NCBI RefSeq assembly: GCF_900258435.1
Contig: NZ_LT992558.1
Location: forward strand, 1,050,736-1,114,735
Reading direction: 5' to 3'
Source of the DNA: Carnobacterium divergens
GTDB lineage: Bacteria; Bacillota; Bacilli; Lactobacillales; Carnobacteriaceae
DNA: 64,000 nt
The notes under the pieces were generated by a model that saw only the letters and a program-made list of their open reading frames with translations, made no database searches and had not been told where the DNA came from. The position numbers and the translations under genes were made by a program. Each line of letters begins with the position of its first letter. Within the stretch, counting starts at the first letter, position 1. This document shows positions 43,073-54,138 of the stretch, piece after piece.

Positions 43073-45300
43073 TGACAACAATCCAATACACAGAGCCGAC
43101 AGCAGAAGAAATTAAAGAGCAAAAAATTTACCAGCAATGGGGCCTAACGGATGAAGAGTACACAATGATTAGCGAGGAAATCTTAAAACGTTTGCCTAAT
43201 TACACAGAAACAGGTCTTTTTTCAGTGATGTGGAGTGAACATTGCTCTTACAAAAATTCAAAACCGGTTTTACGTAAATTTCCAACTACAGGAAAGCAAG
43301 TTTTACAAGGACCTGGTGAAGGTGCTGGAATTGTCGATATTGGAGACAATCAAGCGGTTGTGTTTAAGGCGGAAAGTCACAATCATCCTTCTGCTGTGGA
43401 GCCTTATGAAGGAGCAGCAACAGGTGTTGGTGGAATTATTCGTGATATTTTCAGTATGGGGGCAAGACCCATTGCTATTTTAGATTCCCTACGCTTTGGC
43501 GAGCTAACTAACGAGCGAACCAAATATTTGTTTGAAGAAGTTGTAGCGGGCATTGCAGGCTATGGAAATTGTATTGGAATTCCAACAGTTGGTGGTGAAA
43601 TTGCCTTTGATGAGTGCTATGCAGGAAATCCACTTGTGAATGCTATGTGTGTAGGTTTGATTGATCATAAAGACATTCAAAAAGGACAAGCTAAAGGAAT
43701 AGGGAATTCTATCATGTATGTTGGCGCTAAAACAGGGCGAGATGGCATTCACGGTGCGACCTTTGCTTCTGAAGAATTCAATGATGAAGAAGAAACCAAA
43801 CGTTCTGCCGTTCAAGTAGGCGATCCTTTTATGGAAAAACTATTATTAGAAGCCTGTTTAGAGTTAATTTACGATTATCAAGAAATTTTAGTTGGGATTC
43901 AAGATATGGGGGCAGCTGGACTCGTTTCGTCAAGTGCCGAAATGGCTTCTAAAGCGGGGAGTGGCTTGATTCTTAATTTAGATGACGTACCACAAAGAGA
44001 GACACAGATGACGCCTTATGAAATGATGCTTTCTGAATCACAAGAGCGTATGCTGATTTGTGTGAAAAAAGGGGAAGAAAACCAAGTAGTTGAGCTATTT
44101 AAAAAATACGGATTAGATGCTGTAACAATTGGAGAAGTGACAGATGACGGTATGTATCGACTGTATCATAAAGGAAGCCTAGTGGCTGATTTACCTGTAG
44201 ATGCTTTAGCAGAAGATGCTCCAACGTATTATAAACCTTACACTGAACCGGCTAGAATTCAAGCTTTTAAGGAGATGGAAGATTATCAACCAGAAGCCAA
44301 TTCGTTTATTGATACATTAAAAAAGCTGCTACAACAGCCCACAATTGCTTCTAAAAAATCTGTTTTTGAAAAATATGATTCAATGGTTCGTACCAATACA
44401 GTGGTGGGACCAGGAAGTGATGCAGCCGTTTTACGCGTTCGAGGAACGGACAAAGCCATTGCGATGACAACGGATTGCAATGCACGTTACTTGTATTTAA
44501 ATCCTGAAGTAGGTGGACAAATTGCGGTCGCCGAAGCAGCTCGAAATATAGTGTGTAGCGGAGGAAAACCTCTAGCCATTACAGATTGTTTGAATTACGG
44601 AAACCCTGATAAACCAGAGATTTTCTGGGAATTATGGACGTCAGCTGACGGGATTTCAAAAGCCTGTGAAGTTTTAGATACTCCTGTAATATCAGGAAAT
44701 GTATCTATGTATAACGAATTTAATGGTCAAGCCGTTTATCCAACTCCAGTGATTGGAATGGTTGGTTTAGTAGAAAAGTTAGCGCATATAACAACACAAG
44801 GCTTTAAACAAGCAGGTGATTATATTTATGTCATTGGAAATACCAAAGCGGATTTTAATGGTTCTGAATTACAAAAAATGGAAATAGGAAAAATTGAAGG
44901 AAAGTTGATGGACTTCGATTTAGCAGTCGAGCAAAAACGCCAAGCAAAAGTACTAGCAGCCATTCAATCAGGTTTAGTTGAAAGTGCTCATGATACGAGT
45001 GAAGGCGGACTAGCAGTTGCGTTAAGTGAGTGTGCGTTTGAAAATGAAATAGGAATCAATGTGGCGGTTGATTTACCAGATATGTGGCTATTCTCAGAAA
45101 CGCAATCACGATTTGTGCTTTCCGTTAAGCCAGAAAATGCAGCAGCTTTTTCAAAACTGATGGAGGAAGAGGCTGTTTTAATTGGAGAAGTGACAGCTGA
45201 ACAAATTTTAACAGTGAATACCCAACAAGGAACGTATCAAATCGCAACAAATGAACTAAGACAACTATGGGAGAAGGCGATTCCGTGCTTACTGAAGTAA
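43072..45300 (+). CDS. purL: FGAM synthetase catalytic subunit PurL
   Basis: A 742-residue PurL of the small type, which needs PurS and PurQ. It converts FGAR to FGAM with [23 protein letters not shown] (about 48-67) and [20 protein letters not shown] (about 101-120, with the catalytic His) are hallmark blocks; the second AIRS-like half starts near residue 435 with [20 protein letters not shown]. The end of the gene overlaps purF. Confidence 0.96.
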   Translation: MTTIQYTEPTAEEIKEQKIYQQWGLTDEEYTMISEEILKRLPNYTETGLFSVMWSEHCSYKNSKPVLRKFPTTGKQVLQGPGEGAGIVDIGDNQAVVFKAESHNHPSAVEPYEGAATGVGGIIRDIFSMGARPIAILDSLRFGELTNERTKYLFEEVVAGIAGYGNCIGIPTVGGEIAFDECYAGNPLVNAMCVGLIDHKDIQKGQAKGIGNSIMYVGAKTGRDGIHGATFASEEFNDEEETKRSAVQVGDPFMEKLLLEACLELIYDYQEILVGIQDMGAAGLVSSSAEMASKAGSGLILNLDDVPQRETQMTPYEMMLSESQERMLICVKKGEENQVVELFKKYGLDAVTIGEVTDDGMYRLYHKGSLVADLPVDALAEDAPTYYKPYTEPARIQAFKEMEDYQPEANSFIDTLKKLLQQPTIASKKSVFEKYDSMVRTNTVVGPGSDAAVLRVRGTDKAIAMTTDCNARYLYLNPEVGGQIAVAEAARNIVCSGGKPLAITDCLNYGNPDKPEIFWELWTSADGISKACEVLDTPVISGNVSMYNEFNGQAVYPTPVIGMVGLVEKLAHITTQGFKQAGDYIYVIGNTKADFNGSELQKMEIGKIEGKLMDFDLAVEQKRQAKVLAAIQSGLVESAHDTSEGGLAVALSECAFENEIGINVAVDLPDMWLFSETQSRFVLSVKPENAAAFSKLMEEEAVLIGEVTAEQILTVNTQQGTYQIATNELRQLWEKAIPCLLK

Positions 45301-46724
45301 AAAGTTTAAACGAAGAGTGTGGTGTTTTTGGTGTGTGGGGTCATCCGGAGGCTGCACGCTTAAACTATTTTGGATTACACAGTTTACAGCATCGTGGGCA
45401 AGAAGGTGCTGGTATCGTGGCAAATCATCAAGGCGCATTAAAAGGCCATCGAAACGTCGGCTTGATTTCAGAAGTCTTCAAAGACGAGAGAGAACTAGAG
45501 CGTTTAAAAGGCGATTCAGCAATCGGTCATGTTCGCTATGGAACAGCTGGTAGTGGAGGAATCAATAATATCCAGCCTTTTTTGTTTAAATTTTATGACG
45601 AAGAGATTGCTTTAGCTCATAACGGCAATTTAATTAATGCAAAAAGTTTACGATTAGAACTAGAACAGGCAGGTGCAATTTTTCATTCCAATTCGGATAC
45701 AGAAGTTTTAATGCACTTGATTCGTCGAAGTAAGGAAGTCCGATTTATTGATAAATTAAAAGAAAGCCTAAGAACCGTTAAAGGGGGCTTTGCTTATCTA
45801 TTAATGACAAGCGATGCGATGATTGGAGCGCTTGATCCAAACGGATTTAGACCTCTTTCAATCGGACAAATGAAAAACGGAGCCTATGTGTTAGCTAGTG
45901 AAACTTGTGCTCTTGACGTTGTGGGGGCAACCTTTGTCAGACAGGTGATGCCGGGTGAGATTGTCATTATTAATGACGAAGGGTACACCATTGAAACGTA
46001 CACAGATGATACCACAATGGCAATTTGTTCAATGGAATATATTTATTTTGCGAGACCAGATTCTGATATTGCTGGTGTGAATGTGCATACGGCTCGAAAA
46101 AATATGGGACGTAGATTGGCAGAAGAAGCGCCAATTGATGCAGATATTGTGATTGGGGTACCGAATTCTTCCCTATCTGCTGCTAGCGGATACGCTGAGA
46201 AAAGTGGCATTCCATATGAAATGGGTTTAATTAAAAATCAATACATTGCTAGAACGTTTATTCAACCAACACAAGAATTAAGAGAACAGGGAGTTCGTAT
46301 GAAACTGTCGGCTGTTCGAGGTGTTGTAGCTGGAAAAAAAGTGGTGATGGTAGATGATTCAATCGTTCGTGGAACGACAAGTCGCCGTATTGTGCAACTT
46401 TTAAAGGAAGCTGGAGCAAAGGAAGTTCATGTTCGCATTGCTTCTCCGCCATTACGCTATCCTTGTTTCTATGGAATCGACATTCAAACTAGAGAAGAAC
46501 TAATAGCAGCCAATCATTCCGTTTCGGAAATTAAAGACTTAATCTTTGCAGACAGCCTATCTTTTTTAAGTGAAGAAGGACTGATTGAATCAATTGGATT
46601 AAATTTTGATGCGCCTTATTCTGGATTGTGCATGGCCTACTTTAATGGCGATTTTCCAACAGCTTTATATGATTATGAAGCAGATTATCTTAAATCATTA
46701 GAGATAACGCCGGTACTTAAATAA
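45285..46724 (+). CDS. purF: Amidophosphoribosyltransferase
   Basis: A 479-residue enzyme for the first committed step: PRPP plus glutamine to phosphoribosylamine. Start set at GTG 45285, seven bases after GAGAAGG, giving an 11-residue propeptide [11 protein letters not shown] ahead of the catalytic Cys, the same length as in B. subtilis. The PRTase loop is [17 protein letters not shown]. Of the four cysteines that hold the 4Fe-4S cluster in B. subtilis, AICSMEY and PCFYGID are kept, but the C-terminal CxxC is CMAY, so one ligand is missing. The gene overlaps purL by 16 bases. Confidence 0.96.
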   Translation: MLTEVKSLNEECGVFGVWGHPEAARLNYFGLHSLQHRGQEGAGIVANHQGALKGHRNVGLISEVFKDERELERLKGDSAIGHVRYGTAGSGGINNIQPFLFKFYDEEIALAHNGNLINAKSLRLELEQAGAIFHSNSDTEVLMHLIRRSKEVRFIDKLKESLRTVKGGFAYLLMTSDAMIGALDPNGFRPLSIGQMKNGAYVLASETCALDVVGATFVRQVMPGEIVIINDEGYTIETYTDDTTMAICSMEYIYFARPDSDIAGVNVHTARKNMGRRLAEEAPIDADIVIGVPNSSLSAASGYAEKSGIPYEMGLIKNQYIARTFIQPTQELREQGVRMKLSAVRGVVAGKKVVMVDDSIVRGTTSRRIVQLLKEAGAKEVHVRIASPPLRYPCFYGIDIQTREELIAANHSVSEIKDLIFADSLSFLSEEGLIESIGLNFDAPYSGLCMAYFNGDFPTALYDYEADYLKSLEITPVLK

Positions 46725-46765
46725 AAATGGGATCAAAAAGCAACGAATTTGGAGGGAATTAGATA

Positions 46766-47806
46766 ATGGCAAATGCTTATTCAAAAGCAGGAGTAGACGT
46801 TGAGGCTGGATATGAAACCGTTGAACGCATTCAAAAACATGTGAAAAAAACAGAACGCAAAGGTGTTATGGACATGATTGGTGGATTTGGTGGTTGCTTC
46901 GATTTAACCCAATTAAATGTGAAGGAACCGGTTTTGGTTTCAGGTACAGATGGGGTTGGAACAAAGTTAATGATTGCTATTCAACAAAATAAACATGACA
47001 CAATTGGAATTGATTGTGTGGCAATGTGTGTAAACGATATTGTGGCCCAAGGAGCCGAACCTCTTTATTTTTTAGATTATATAGCGACCGGAAAAAATGT
47101 CCCTGCTCGTTTGGAAAAAGTAGTAGCAGGTGTAAGTGACGGGTGCATTCAAGCAGGAGCTGCTTTGATTGGTGGCGAAACTGCAGAAATGCCTGGTATG
47201 TACAACGATGATGACTATGATTTAGCTGGTTTTGCTGTTGGTGTAGCAGAAAAAAAGGAATTGATAAAAAAAGCGGATATTAAAGAAGAGGACATTTTGA
47301 TAGGCATTGCTTCAAGTGGAATTCATTCAAACGGGTATTCCTTAGTTCGTAAGGTGTTCTTTGAACAAAATGAGTTTGATTATGACTCGTTATTACCTGA
47401 ATTAAAAGGTGAACCATTAGGCTCCGTCTTGTTAACACCCACTAAAATTTATGTTAAAGCACTGCTTCCATTAATCAAAGAAAGAAAAATTCATGGAATC
47501 GCTCATATAACTGGTGGCGGGTTTGTTGAGAATATTCCACGGATGCTTCCTACGAATTTAGCTGCCCATGTGCAGTTGGGAAGTTGGGATGTATTGCCTA
47601 TTTTCCAAGCATTGCAACTTTACGGTACTATTCCTGCTCATGAGATGTACGAAATCTTCAATATGGGGATAGGAATGGTAATTGCTGTTTCAAAAGATGA
47701 CGTTAAAAGCGTTTTAGAACAATTGGAAAAGGCCGGAGAGACAGCTTCAGTGATTGGATGGATTACGAAACGAACGGATGAAGCATTGATTTTAGAAGAG
47801 GTGTAG
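46766..47806 (+). CDS. purM: Phosphoribosylformylglycinamidine cyclo-ligase (AIR synthetase)
   Basis: A 346-residue enzyme that closes the imidazole ring of FGAM to give [23 protein letters not shown] (about 60-79), [20 protein letters not shown] (about 86-105) and [12 protein letters not shown] (about 138-149) match the family. TTGGAGGG precedes the ATG. The 41-base gap from purF has no hairpin. Confidence 0.96.
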   Translation: MANAYSKAGVDVEAGYETVERIQKHVKKTERKGVMDMIGGFGGCFDLTQLNVKEPVLVSGTDGVGTKLMIAIQQNKHDTIGIDCVAMCVNDIVAQGAEPLYFLDYIATGKNVPARLEKVVAGVSDGCIQAGAALIGGETAEMPGMYNDDDYDLAGFAVGVAEKKELIKKADIKEEDILIGIASSGIHSNGYSLVRKVFFEQNEFDYDSLLPELKGEPLGSVLLTPTKIYVKALLPLIKERKIHGIAHITGGGFVENIPRMLPTNLAAHVQLGSWDVLPIFQALQLYGTIPAHEMYEIFNMGIGMVIAVSKDDVKSVLEQLEKAGETASVIGWITKRTDEALILEEV

Positions 47807-47808
47807 GG

Positions 47809-48390
47809 ATGAAAATAGCCGTTTTTGCTTCTGGAAACGGAAGTAATTTTGAAGCGATTGTGAAAAGCATGAATCAAGGAGAAATTGAAGGTGCGATTGT
47901 GTTGGTTTTTTCTGACCGCACAGATGCGTATGTTTTAGAGCGAGCAAAAAGCTTACAAATTCCAGTTCGGTCTTTTTCACCGAAACAATTTACAAATAAA
48001 GTTGAATATGAAAAAGAAATTTTAAAAGAACTGAAAGCAAAAGAAGTGGAGTTGCTTGTTTTAGCAGGATATATGCGTTTGATTGGTCCAACTTTACTAA
48101 ATGCTTATCCAAATCGTATTTTAAATATCCATCCTGCCTTACTTCCTGAATTCCCAGGATTGCATGGCATTCGAGATGCTTTTGAAGCAGGAGTTAAGCA
48201 AACGGGTGTGACGGTACACTATGTTGATAATGGCGTGGATACAGGTCCCATTTTAGCTCAAAAAAGAGTTAATATAGAAGAAAATGAAACGTTAGCAAGT
48301 TTGGAATTAAAAATCCATCAAGCGGAACATCAGCTTTATCCAGAAGTGATTCAAGATGTCATTCAGGCGATTAAAAAAACTGAAAATTAA
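47809..48390 (+). CDS. purN: Phosphoribosylglycinamide formyltransferase
   Basis: A 193-residue enzyme that transfers a formyl group from 10-formyltetrahydrofolate to [16 protein letters not shown] opens the nucleotide part; the catalytic Asn and His are in [18 protein letters not shown] (about 102-119) and Asp in [13 protein letters not shown] (about 140). It begins two bases after purM. Confidence 0.96.
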   Translation: MKIAVFASGNGSNFEAIVKSMNQGEIEGAIVLVFSDRTDAYVLERAKSLQIPVRSFSPKQFTNKVEYEKEILKELKAKEVELLVLAGYMRLIGPTLLNAYPNRILNIHPALLPEFPGLHGIRDAFEAGVKQTGVTVHYVDNGVDTGPILAQKRVNIEENETLASLELKIHQAEHQLYPEVIQDVIQAIKKTEN

Positions 48391-48412
48391 ACATAAAGGG
48401 GCGTTTTTCAAA

Positions 48413-49945
48413 ATGAAAAGAGCGTTAATCAGTGTGTCAGATAAAGCAGGAATTGTTGAATTTGCAAAAGCATTAGTTGAAAATCAAGTAGAGATTATTT
48501 CAACAGGTGGAACAAAGCAAGTTTTAGTAGAGGCGGGAATTCCAACGATTGGAATTGAGGAAGTTACCAACTTCCCTGAAATGATGGATGGCAGAGTGAA
48601 AACCTTACATCCGTTAATTCATGGTGGTTTGCTAGGACGTAGAGACTTAGTGAGTCATACAAATGCAATGGAGGAGTATGGCATTCAACCAATTGACTTC
48701 GTTTGTGTAAACCTTTATCCCTTTAAAGAAACCATTCTGAAAAAAGACGTGACGACAGCCGATGCGATTGAAAATATTGATATTGGTGGGCCTAGTATGC
48801 TTAGAAGCGGAGCAAAAAATTATGCCTCGGTTACTGTTGTAGTAGATCCTGCTGACTATGCTCTTGTGATTGCCGAGTTGACAGAAAATGGTGGAACAAC
48901 TTTAAAAACAAGAGAGCGTTTAGCTGCCAAAGTATTTCGTCATACTGCCAGTTATGATGCACTGATTGCGAATTATCTAACAGATTTAGTTGGAGAAGAG
49001 GCGCCTGAAAAAGTAACAGTTACTTATGATCGTAAGCAAAGTCTTCGCTATGGAGAAAACAGTCATCAAAAAGCTAGTTTTTATGAAGACCCTTTAACGG
49101 TTGAGTTTTCAATTGCGAATGCAAAACAAATTCACGGCAAGGAACTGTCTTATAATAATATTAAAGACGCGGATGCTGCGATTCGAATTGCAAGAGAGTT
49201 TAGTGAACCAGTAGCGGTAGCAGTGAAACATATGAACCCATGTGGTGTTGGAATTGGAGAAACAATTTATGAAGCATTTGAACACGCCTATCAAGCAGAT
49301 AAAGTCTCCATTTTTGGTGGGATTATTGTGCTAAATCGCGAAGTAGATCTTGCAACAGCAGAAAAATTGCACACTATTTTCTTAGAAATTATTATTGCTC
49401 CAAGCTATACGAAAGAAGCCTTAGCATGTCTAACCAAGAAAAAAAATCTCCGTTTGATGACCTTGAATTTTGAACAGCCGGTTGTAAAAGGTACAGAACA
49501 AGTGAGTGTGTTAGGTGGCTTGCTTATTCAAGAACAAGATTTATTATTAGGAGAAGCTCCAGAATGGGAGGTTGTAACAGAAAGAATGCCGACAGCTGAA
49601 GAATTAAAAGCAATGGAGTTTGCATGGAAAGTCATGAAACATGTGAAAAGCAATGCGATTGTAGTAGCAAATGACCACCATACATTAGGGATTGGTGCAG
49701 GTCAAATGAACCGAGTAGGATCTGTTAAGATTGCGTTAGAACAGGCTGCTGGAAAATTAGAAGGAGCAGTTCTAGCAAGCGATGCGTTCTTCCCAATGAG
49801 TGACAGTGTTGAATATGCGGCAACCCATGGAATTGAAGCGATTATTCAACCAGGTGGAAGTATTAAAGATCAAGAATCAATTGAAATGGCAAATAAATAC
49901 GGTATCACAATGGTCTTTACAAAGGTTAGACATTTCAGACATTAA
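48413..49945 (+). CDS. purH: Bifunctional AICAR transformylase/IMP cyclohydrolase
   Basis: A 510-residue enzyme for the last two steps to IMP. The N-terminal cyclohydrolase domain (about 1-195) shows [20 protein letters not shown] and [18 protein letters not shown]; the transformylase domain shows [14 protein letters not shown] (Lys-His pair, about 263) and [16 protein letters not shown] near the end. Start set at ATG 48413 after AAAGGGG; an in-frame start inside purN is rejected. A hairpin follows. Confidence 0.96.
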   Translation: MKRALISVSDKAGIVEFAKALVENQVEIISTGGTKQVLVEAGIPTIGIEEVTNFPEMMDGRVKTLHPLIHGGLLGRRDLVSHTNAMEEYGIQPIDFVCVNLYPFKETILKKDVTTADAIENIDIGGPSMLRSGAKNYASVTVVVDPADYALVIAELTENGGTTLKTRERLAAKVFRHTASYDALIANYLTDLVGEEAPEKVTVTYDRKQSLRYGENSHQKASFYEDPLTVEFSIANAKQIHGKELSYNNIKDADAAIRIAREFSEPVAVAVKHMNPCGVGIGETIYEAFEHAYQADKVSIFGGIIVLNREVDLATAEKLHTIFLEIIIAPSYTKEALACLTKKKNLRLMTLNFEQPVVKGTEQVSVLGGLLIQEQDLLLGEAPEWEVVTERMPTAEELKAMEFAWKVMKHVKSNAIVVANDHHTLGIGAGQMNRVGSVKIALEQAAGKLEGAVLASDAFFPMSDSVEYAATHGIEAIIQPGGSIKDQESIEMANKYGITMVFTKVRHFRH

Positions 49946-49953
49946 TCAAACCT

Positions 49954-49987
49954 GCCTTTACTAGTTTTAGTAAAGGCTTTTGTATTC
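49954..49987 (+). terminator. Hairpin between purH and purD, possible partial terminator
   Basis: GCCTTTACTA (49954-49963) pairs perfectly with TAGTAAAGGC (49968-49977), followed by TTTTGTATTCTT. No new promoter is evident before purD, so read-through is likely. Confidence 0.75.
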
Positions 49988-50016
49988 TTATAAAATCAAT
50001 CAAAGGCGGGATATTA

Positions 50017-51285
50017 ATGAAAGTACTTGTAATTGGTAGTGGAGGAAGAGAACACGCAATTTGTAAAAAATTAGGAGCAAGCCCGAAAGTATCAACTGTT
50101 TATTGCGCAAAAGGAAATGTAGGGATGCAACAAGACGGCATTCAGCTTGTTGATATTGAAGAAAACAATCATGCAGCGTTGATAAAATTCGCTAAAAAAG
50201 AACGGATTAATTGGACCTTCGTGGGGCCAGAAATACCATTAATGAATGGAATTGTGGATGATTTTCTTGCAGCAGGATTGAAAATATTTGGACCAACTAA
50301 AAAAGCAGCTTTGATTGAAGGTTCAAAAGATTTTGCGAAACAGCTAATGACAACCTACCAAATTCCAACAGCAGCTTACCAAACCTTTACAGATTATGAA
50401 CAAGCTTTATGTTATGTAGAAGAAAAAGGAACGCCAATTGTCATTAAGGCAGACGGATTAGCAGCAGGAAAAGGGGTCGTAGTTGCTGAAGATATGAATG
50501 TCGCAACGCTAGCATTAAAAGATATGTTGTTAGATGGGAAATTTTCAGGAACAGAAAATCGAGTAGTCATTGAAGAATTTTTAAGTGGTGAAGAATTTTC
50601 ATTGTTGGCGTTTGTAAGCAACAACAACATTTATCCAATGCCGATCGCTCAAGACCACAAGCGAGCTTATGAAGGGGATAAAGGACCTAATACAGGGGGA
50701 ATGGGCGCGTATTCACCAGTTCCGCAAATCCCTGAAAGTATGATTAAAGAAGCGATTGAGAAAGTTTTAAAGCCCGCTGTTGAAGGAATGCGTTCTGAAG
50801 AAAGAACATTCAATGGAATTTTGTACGCGGGTCTTATCGCATCTGAAAAAGGAGTCAAGGTAATTGAATTCAACGCTCGATTTGGAGATCCTGAAACGCA
50901 AGTTGTTTTAAATCGCTTAACAAGTGATTTTGCCCAACTTATTGATGATTTATTAAATGACCAAGTTCCTGTTGTTGAATGGCAAAAAAAAGGGTATGAT
51001 ATTGGCATTGTAGTTGCAAGTGATGGCTATCCCGAAGCCTATCAAAAAGAAATCGCACTTCCTGATTTAACGAAACTAGAAGAGGGACAAGTCTATTATG
51101 CAGGCGTCAAAAAAAATAAGACTGGAAATTTAGTTTCAAATGGTGGTAGAATCTATTTAATAGAAGCTCAAGGGGACACCTTAAGGGAAGCTGCCGATAA
51201 AGCTTATCAGCAATTGAAAGCAGTGGATACTGAAGGAACTTTTTATCGAATGGATATCGGGAAAAAAGCAATGAAACAGAATTGA
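50017..51285 (+). CDS. purD: Phosphoribosylamine-glycine ligase
   Basis: A 422-residue ATP-grasp enzyme that joins phosphoribosylamine and glycine to give GAR. KVLVIGSGGREHAI opens the protein; IVIKADGLAAGKGVVVAEDM (about 144-163), GPNTGGMGAYSPVP (about 224) and IEFNARFGDPETQVVL (about 284-299) are diagnostic. AAAGGCGGG precedes the ATG. It ends the pur gene set and is followed by a regulator gene after 30 bases. Confidence 0.96.
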   Translation: MKVLVIGSGGREHAICKKLGASPKVSTVYCAKGNVGMQQDGIQLVDIEENNHAALIKFAKKERINWTFVGPEIPLMNGIVDDFLAAGLKIFGPTKKAALIEGSKDFAKQLMTTYQIPTAAYQTFTDYEQALCYVEEKGTPIVIKADGLAAGKGVVVAEDMNVATLALKDMLLDGKFSGTENRVVIEEFLSGEEFSLLAFVSNNNIYPMPIAQDHKRAYEGDKGPNTGGMGAYSPVPQIPESMIKEAIEKVLKPAVEGMRSEERTFNGILYAGLIASEKGVKVIEFNARFGDPETQVVLNRLTSDFAQLIDDLLNDQVPVVEWQKKGYDIGIVVASDGYPEAYQKEIALPDLTKLEEGQVYYAGVKKNKTGNLVSNGGRIYLIEAQGDTLREAADKAYQQLKAVDTEGTFYRMDIGKKAMKQN

Positions 51286-51315
51286 AATAAATACTGAAGT
51301 TGGTGGGAATTCATT

Positions 51316-51963
51316 ATGCCTAGGTCGAAAAACTTAGAAAAAGTTGCGTATCATTATTTAAAGGAACAGATTCAATCAAAAGAATGGTTGCCACAAACGC
51401 ATATCACAGAACAAAAGATTTCAACTTGTTTAGGAATTAGTAGGACGCCTATTCGAAATGCTTTTTTAAAGCTACAAGAAGAGGGCTATTTAACGATTAT
51501 TCCTCATAAAGGTGCAGTGGTAACAGAACCTAAAATTAAATTTAAAGAATACGCTGACCGACTAGAGTATATTGAATTGATGATTGTTCATCAACTTCAT
51601 TTTATAGAACTAAAAGAGATTCAACTTGATTTTCGAGAATTAGATTGTATGTTGAATCAAATGATTGTCTGCATTGAGCAAGGCGATAGCCAACTATACA
51701 ACGAAAAAGAACGTCAGTTGATTCGTATCTTTTTACAAAGTGGAAAAAATGACTATATGATGAGCAGTGTTATGGATACGATTCGTAGTCTCCACCAACA
51801 AAAAGACTCTGAATTGGCATACGTATTGAAAAAAAATATTCCCAAAAAAATTCATCATTATTCTTTAATAGTAGATCTTCTAAGGGAAGGACAATTCGGG
51901 CTGGCTAGAAAACAAGTTCGAATCGCAGTCAATCAGTTAGTTCTAAGTGTTTTAAATGATTAA
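51316..51963 (+). CDS. GntR-family transcriptional regulator
   Basis: A 215-residue regulator. Residues about 8-72 form a GntR winged helix (ISTCLGISRTPIRNAFLKLQ is the recognition part, then EEGYLTIIPHKGAVV). The remainder is helical and resembles a short FCD-type ligand domain. GGTGGG lies before the ATG. It follows purD by 30 bases without a terminator, so it may be co-transcribed with the pur operon and respond to a purine-related or unrelated ligand; the target is unknown. It is not PurR, which has a different fold. Confidence 0.85.
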   Translation: MPRSKNLEKVAYHYLKEQIQSKEWLPQTHITEQKISTCLGISRTPIRNAFLKLQEEGYLTIIPHKGAVVTEPKIKFKEYADRLEYIELMIVHQLHFIELKEIQLDFRELDCMLNQMIVCIEQGDSQLYNEKERQLIRIFLQSGKNDYMMSSVMDTIRSLHQQKDSELAYVLKKNIPKKIHHYSLIVDLLREGQFGLARKQVRIAVNQLVLSVLND

Positions 51964-52002
51964 AATTTAACTAAGAATTTTTCATTATACGAATTTTTGT
52001 GT

Positions 52003-52039
52003 AACCACAATGCTACTATAGATATTGTGGTTATTTTTG
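52003..52039 (+). terminator. Rho-independent terminator
   Basis: AACCACAAT (52003-52011) pairs with ATTGTGGTT (52024-52032), then ATTTTTGTTT. Confidence 0.82.
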
Positions 52040-52061
52040 TTTGAATGAGAGAGGTGATTGT

Positions 52062-53168
52062 TTGAAAAGAAATAAAACAATTTTTGTTGCAGGCATTCTT
52101 TTTTTGAGTATCCTTTTATCTTGGATTTTTGTAACGAATAATGCAGGTTTTTATCAACAGACAGTTGTAAAAATAACGAAAACTACCGTTGTAAAGTCAA
52201 TTGAAACAACGGATGCAACACATAATAAAGATCGAGTTACAACGCAAGAATTGACAGGGATTATAAAAAATGGTGCACATCAAGGGGATACAATTTCATT
52301 GGAAAATGACTATTCCTTATCAGGAGCTCATGATGAAAAGTACCGAACTGGCGACGAACTTTTTGTCTCCATTTCAAAAAATTCAAAAACTCCTTTAGAC
52401 GGCTCGATTGATGGTGTTAAGCGAGATAAATACTTATTAATTGTCGGATGGATTTTCATATTAGCTGCTTTATTTGTTGGAAAAAAAAGCGGCGTTTTTT
52501 CAATTATCAGTTTGATTCTAAACGTTGTGATTTTATCAATTGTACTTGATTATTATATTCGTTCTGAAAATGGCAATTTACTGATTATTTCAATGGGGAT
52601 GGTTGTACTATTTACGGTGATTTCACTCTTTTTAGTCAGTGGAAACAACAGGAAAACCTATGCCGCAATTATTTCCACGTTAGTTGGAACCTTTATTTCC
52701 TTTTTCGTTGCCTATGGAGTGATGAACCTACTTGGTGATCGAGGGCTAAGATACGAAGAAATGCAATTTTTAACCCGCGCCCCTCGAAAAGTTTTTTTAG
52801 CAGGAGTGCTGATTGGTTCGCTAGGTGCAGTAATGGATGTAGCTATTATTATGGCCTCAGCAGTACAGGAGTTGGTTACTAAAAATAAAGAGATTTCTAA
52901 AGAAGCTCTTGTGAAATCAGGGATGGAGATTGGCAAGGATATTATGGGGGCCATGACAAATGTACTGTTTTTTGCCTATATTAGTGGGGCAGTTCCAATG
53001 GTCTTACTGTATTTAAAAAATGGTGCCGCAATTGGTTACACACTTTCAATGAATTTATCTTTAGAACTAGCACGAGCTTTAGCAGGAAGTATTGGGATTG
53101 TCTTGACGATTCCACTTGGGTTGTACATTTCGATTTACTTCATCCATAAGAAAGGCGGGATCAAATGA
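52062..53168 (+). CDS. YibE/F family membrane protein, first
   Basis: About 368 residues. One N-terminal membrane segment is followed by an extracellular domain of about 95 residues (TTQELTGIIKNGAHQGDTIS region), then about seven membrane segments. GVLIGSLGAVMDVAIIMASA (about 246) and GKDIMGAMTNVLFFAYISGA are the family's repeated motifs. Start set at TTG 52062 after AGAGGTG. The role of YibE/F proteins is unknown. The stop overlaps the start of the next gene by four bases (ATGA). Confidence 0.85.
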   Translation: MKRNKTIFVAGILFLSILLSWIFVTNNAGFYQQTVVKITKTTVVKSIETTDATHNKDRVTTQELTGIIKNGAHQGDTISLENDYSLSGAHDEKYRTGDELFVSISKNSKTPLDGSIDGVKRDKYLLIVGWIFILAALFVGKKSGVFSIISLILNVVILSIVLDYYIRSENGNLLIISMGMVVLFTVISLFLVSGNNRKTYAAIISTLVGTFISFFVAYGVMNLLGDRGLRYEEMQFLTRAPRKVFLAGVLIGSLGAVMDVAIIMASAVQELVTKNKEISKEALVKSGMEIGKDIMGAMTNVLFFAYISGAVPMVLLYLKNGAAIGYTLSMNLSLELARALAGSIGIVLTIPLGLYISIYFIHKKGGIK

Positions 53169-53923
53169 CTGTACTAGTGGGTCTTGCTATTATTTTATTT
53201 GTTTTAATGAGAATAATTGGTGGAGAAAAGGGAACTAAATCTTTTATTGCCTTATTTTTAAATTTTATCATTGTTTTTATGATGATAGTGTTAACGGTCT
53301 ATGAAAAAGACCCGATATTCTTAACGTTTATTGCCTGTATTTTAGTCAGCTGTGTCAATTTATTTTACATTAATGAAGTCAATTTGAAGACAAAAACAGC
53401 TTTTATAGCAACGTTAATGACGGTTTTTATTTTATTTATCATGGTTTACGGGTTAATGGAGTTTGCTAAAATTCAAGGATTTGGTGAAGAAGAGGTAGAA
53501 GAACTAAGCACATTTTCATTCTATATTGGAATTGACTTTATAAAAGTGGGAATCTCAACCGTCTTATTAGGAATGATTGGAGCAGTTACCGATACAGCGA
53601 TTTCAATTGCTTCTGCTATGAACGAAATCTATTTCCATAATCCATTGCTGACTAAAAAAGACCTCTTTAAATCAGGAATGACTGTTGGAAGAGATATCTT
53701 GGGCACAACGACGAATACGTTGTTTTTTGCTTTTGTAGGAGGTTATTTAGCGCTCGTTCTTTGGTTTAAAGATATTTATTATTCCTTTGAAACCATTCTT
53801 AATTCCAAAGTATTTATGGCGGAAGTTTTATCCGTTCTTTGTATTGGAATTGGTGCTATTTTGATTATTCCAATCACGGCTTGGCTCACAGCTATGGTTT
53901 TGACAAAGGTAGGAAAACCGTAA
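53165..53923 (+). CDS. YibE/F family membrane protein, second
   Basis: A 252-residue membrane protein with about seven hydrophobic segments. TVLLGMIGAVTDTAISIASA and GRDILGTTTNTLFFAFVGGY match the two motifs of the partner encoded just upstream, without the extracellular domain. The overlapping start and stop suggest coupled translation and a heteromeric complex. Function unknown. A terminator follows. Confidence 0.85.
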   Translation: MTVLVGLAIILFVLMRIIGGEKGTKSFIALFLNFIIVFMMIVLTVYEKDPIFLTFIACILVSCVNLFYINEVNLKTKTAFIATLMTVFILFIMVYGLMEFAKIQGFGEEEVEELSTFSFYIGIDFIKVGISTVLLGMIGAVTDTAISIASAMNEIYFHNPLLTKKDLFKSGMTVGRDILGTTTNTLFFAFVGGYLALVLWFKDIYYSFETILNSKVFMAEVLSVLCIGIGAILIIPITAWLTAMVLTKVGKP

Positions 53924-53927
53924 TTGA

Positions 53928-53967
53928 AGAAAGGACGAGCTGTTAAAAAAGCCTCGTCTTTTTTTAT
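53928..53967 (+). terminator. Rho-independent terminator
   Basis: AAAGGACGAGC (53930-53940) pairs with GCCTCGTCTTT (53951-53961), T run after. Confidence 0.85.
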
Positions 53968-54019
53968 TGAATAGTTTGAAAACTCTTATTCTTTTTTTAA
54001 AGAAGTTTTCGTGTTTTTT

Positions 54020-54028
54020 TGCTATAAT
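54020..54028 (+). promoter_or_regulatory. Extended -10 promoter element of pcrA-ligA-camS
   Basis: TGCTATAAT (54020-54028) is a perfect extended -10. No clear -35 is seen 17 bases upstream. It leaves a leader of about 105 bases. Confidence 0.6.
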
Positions 54029-54138
54029 AGACTAATGTATAAAATGAGCAGATAGTGTCTAGTTTTTGAAAATTCGATCCAATGGATTTAAAACGTCTAA
54101 CGTTCACGAAATTGCTTGAAATAGGAGGATGTTATTAA

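Noticed and set aside
43504-43815. Minus-strand open frame of 103 codons inside purL
   Set aside because: It is a shadow of purL with no ribosome site and unlikely composition; the same applies to the other antisense frames inside the pur, gat, pcrA and liv genes.
45267-45284. ATG start of purF six codons upstream
   Set aside because: GTG 45285 gives the exact 11-residue propeptide before the catalytic Cys and has a better ribosome site.
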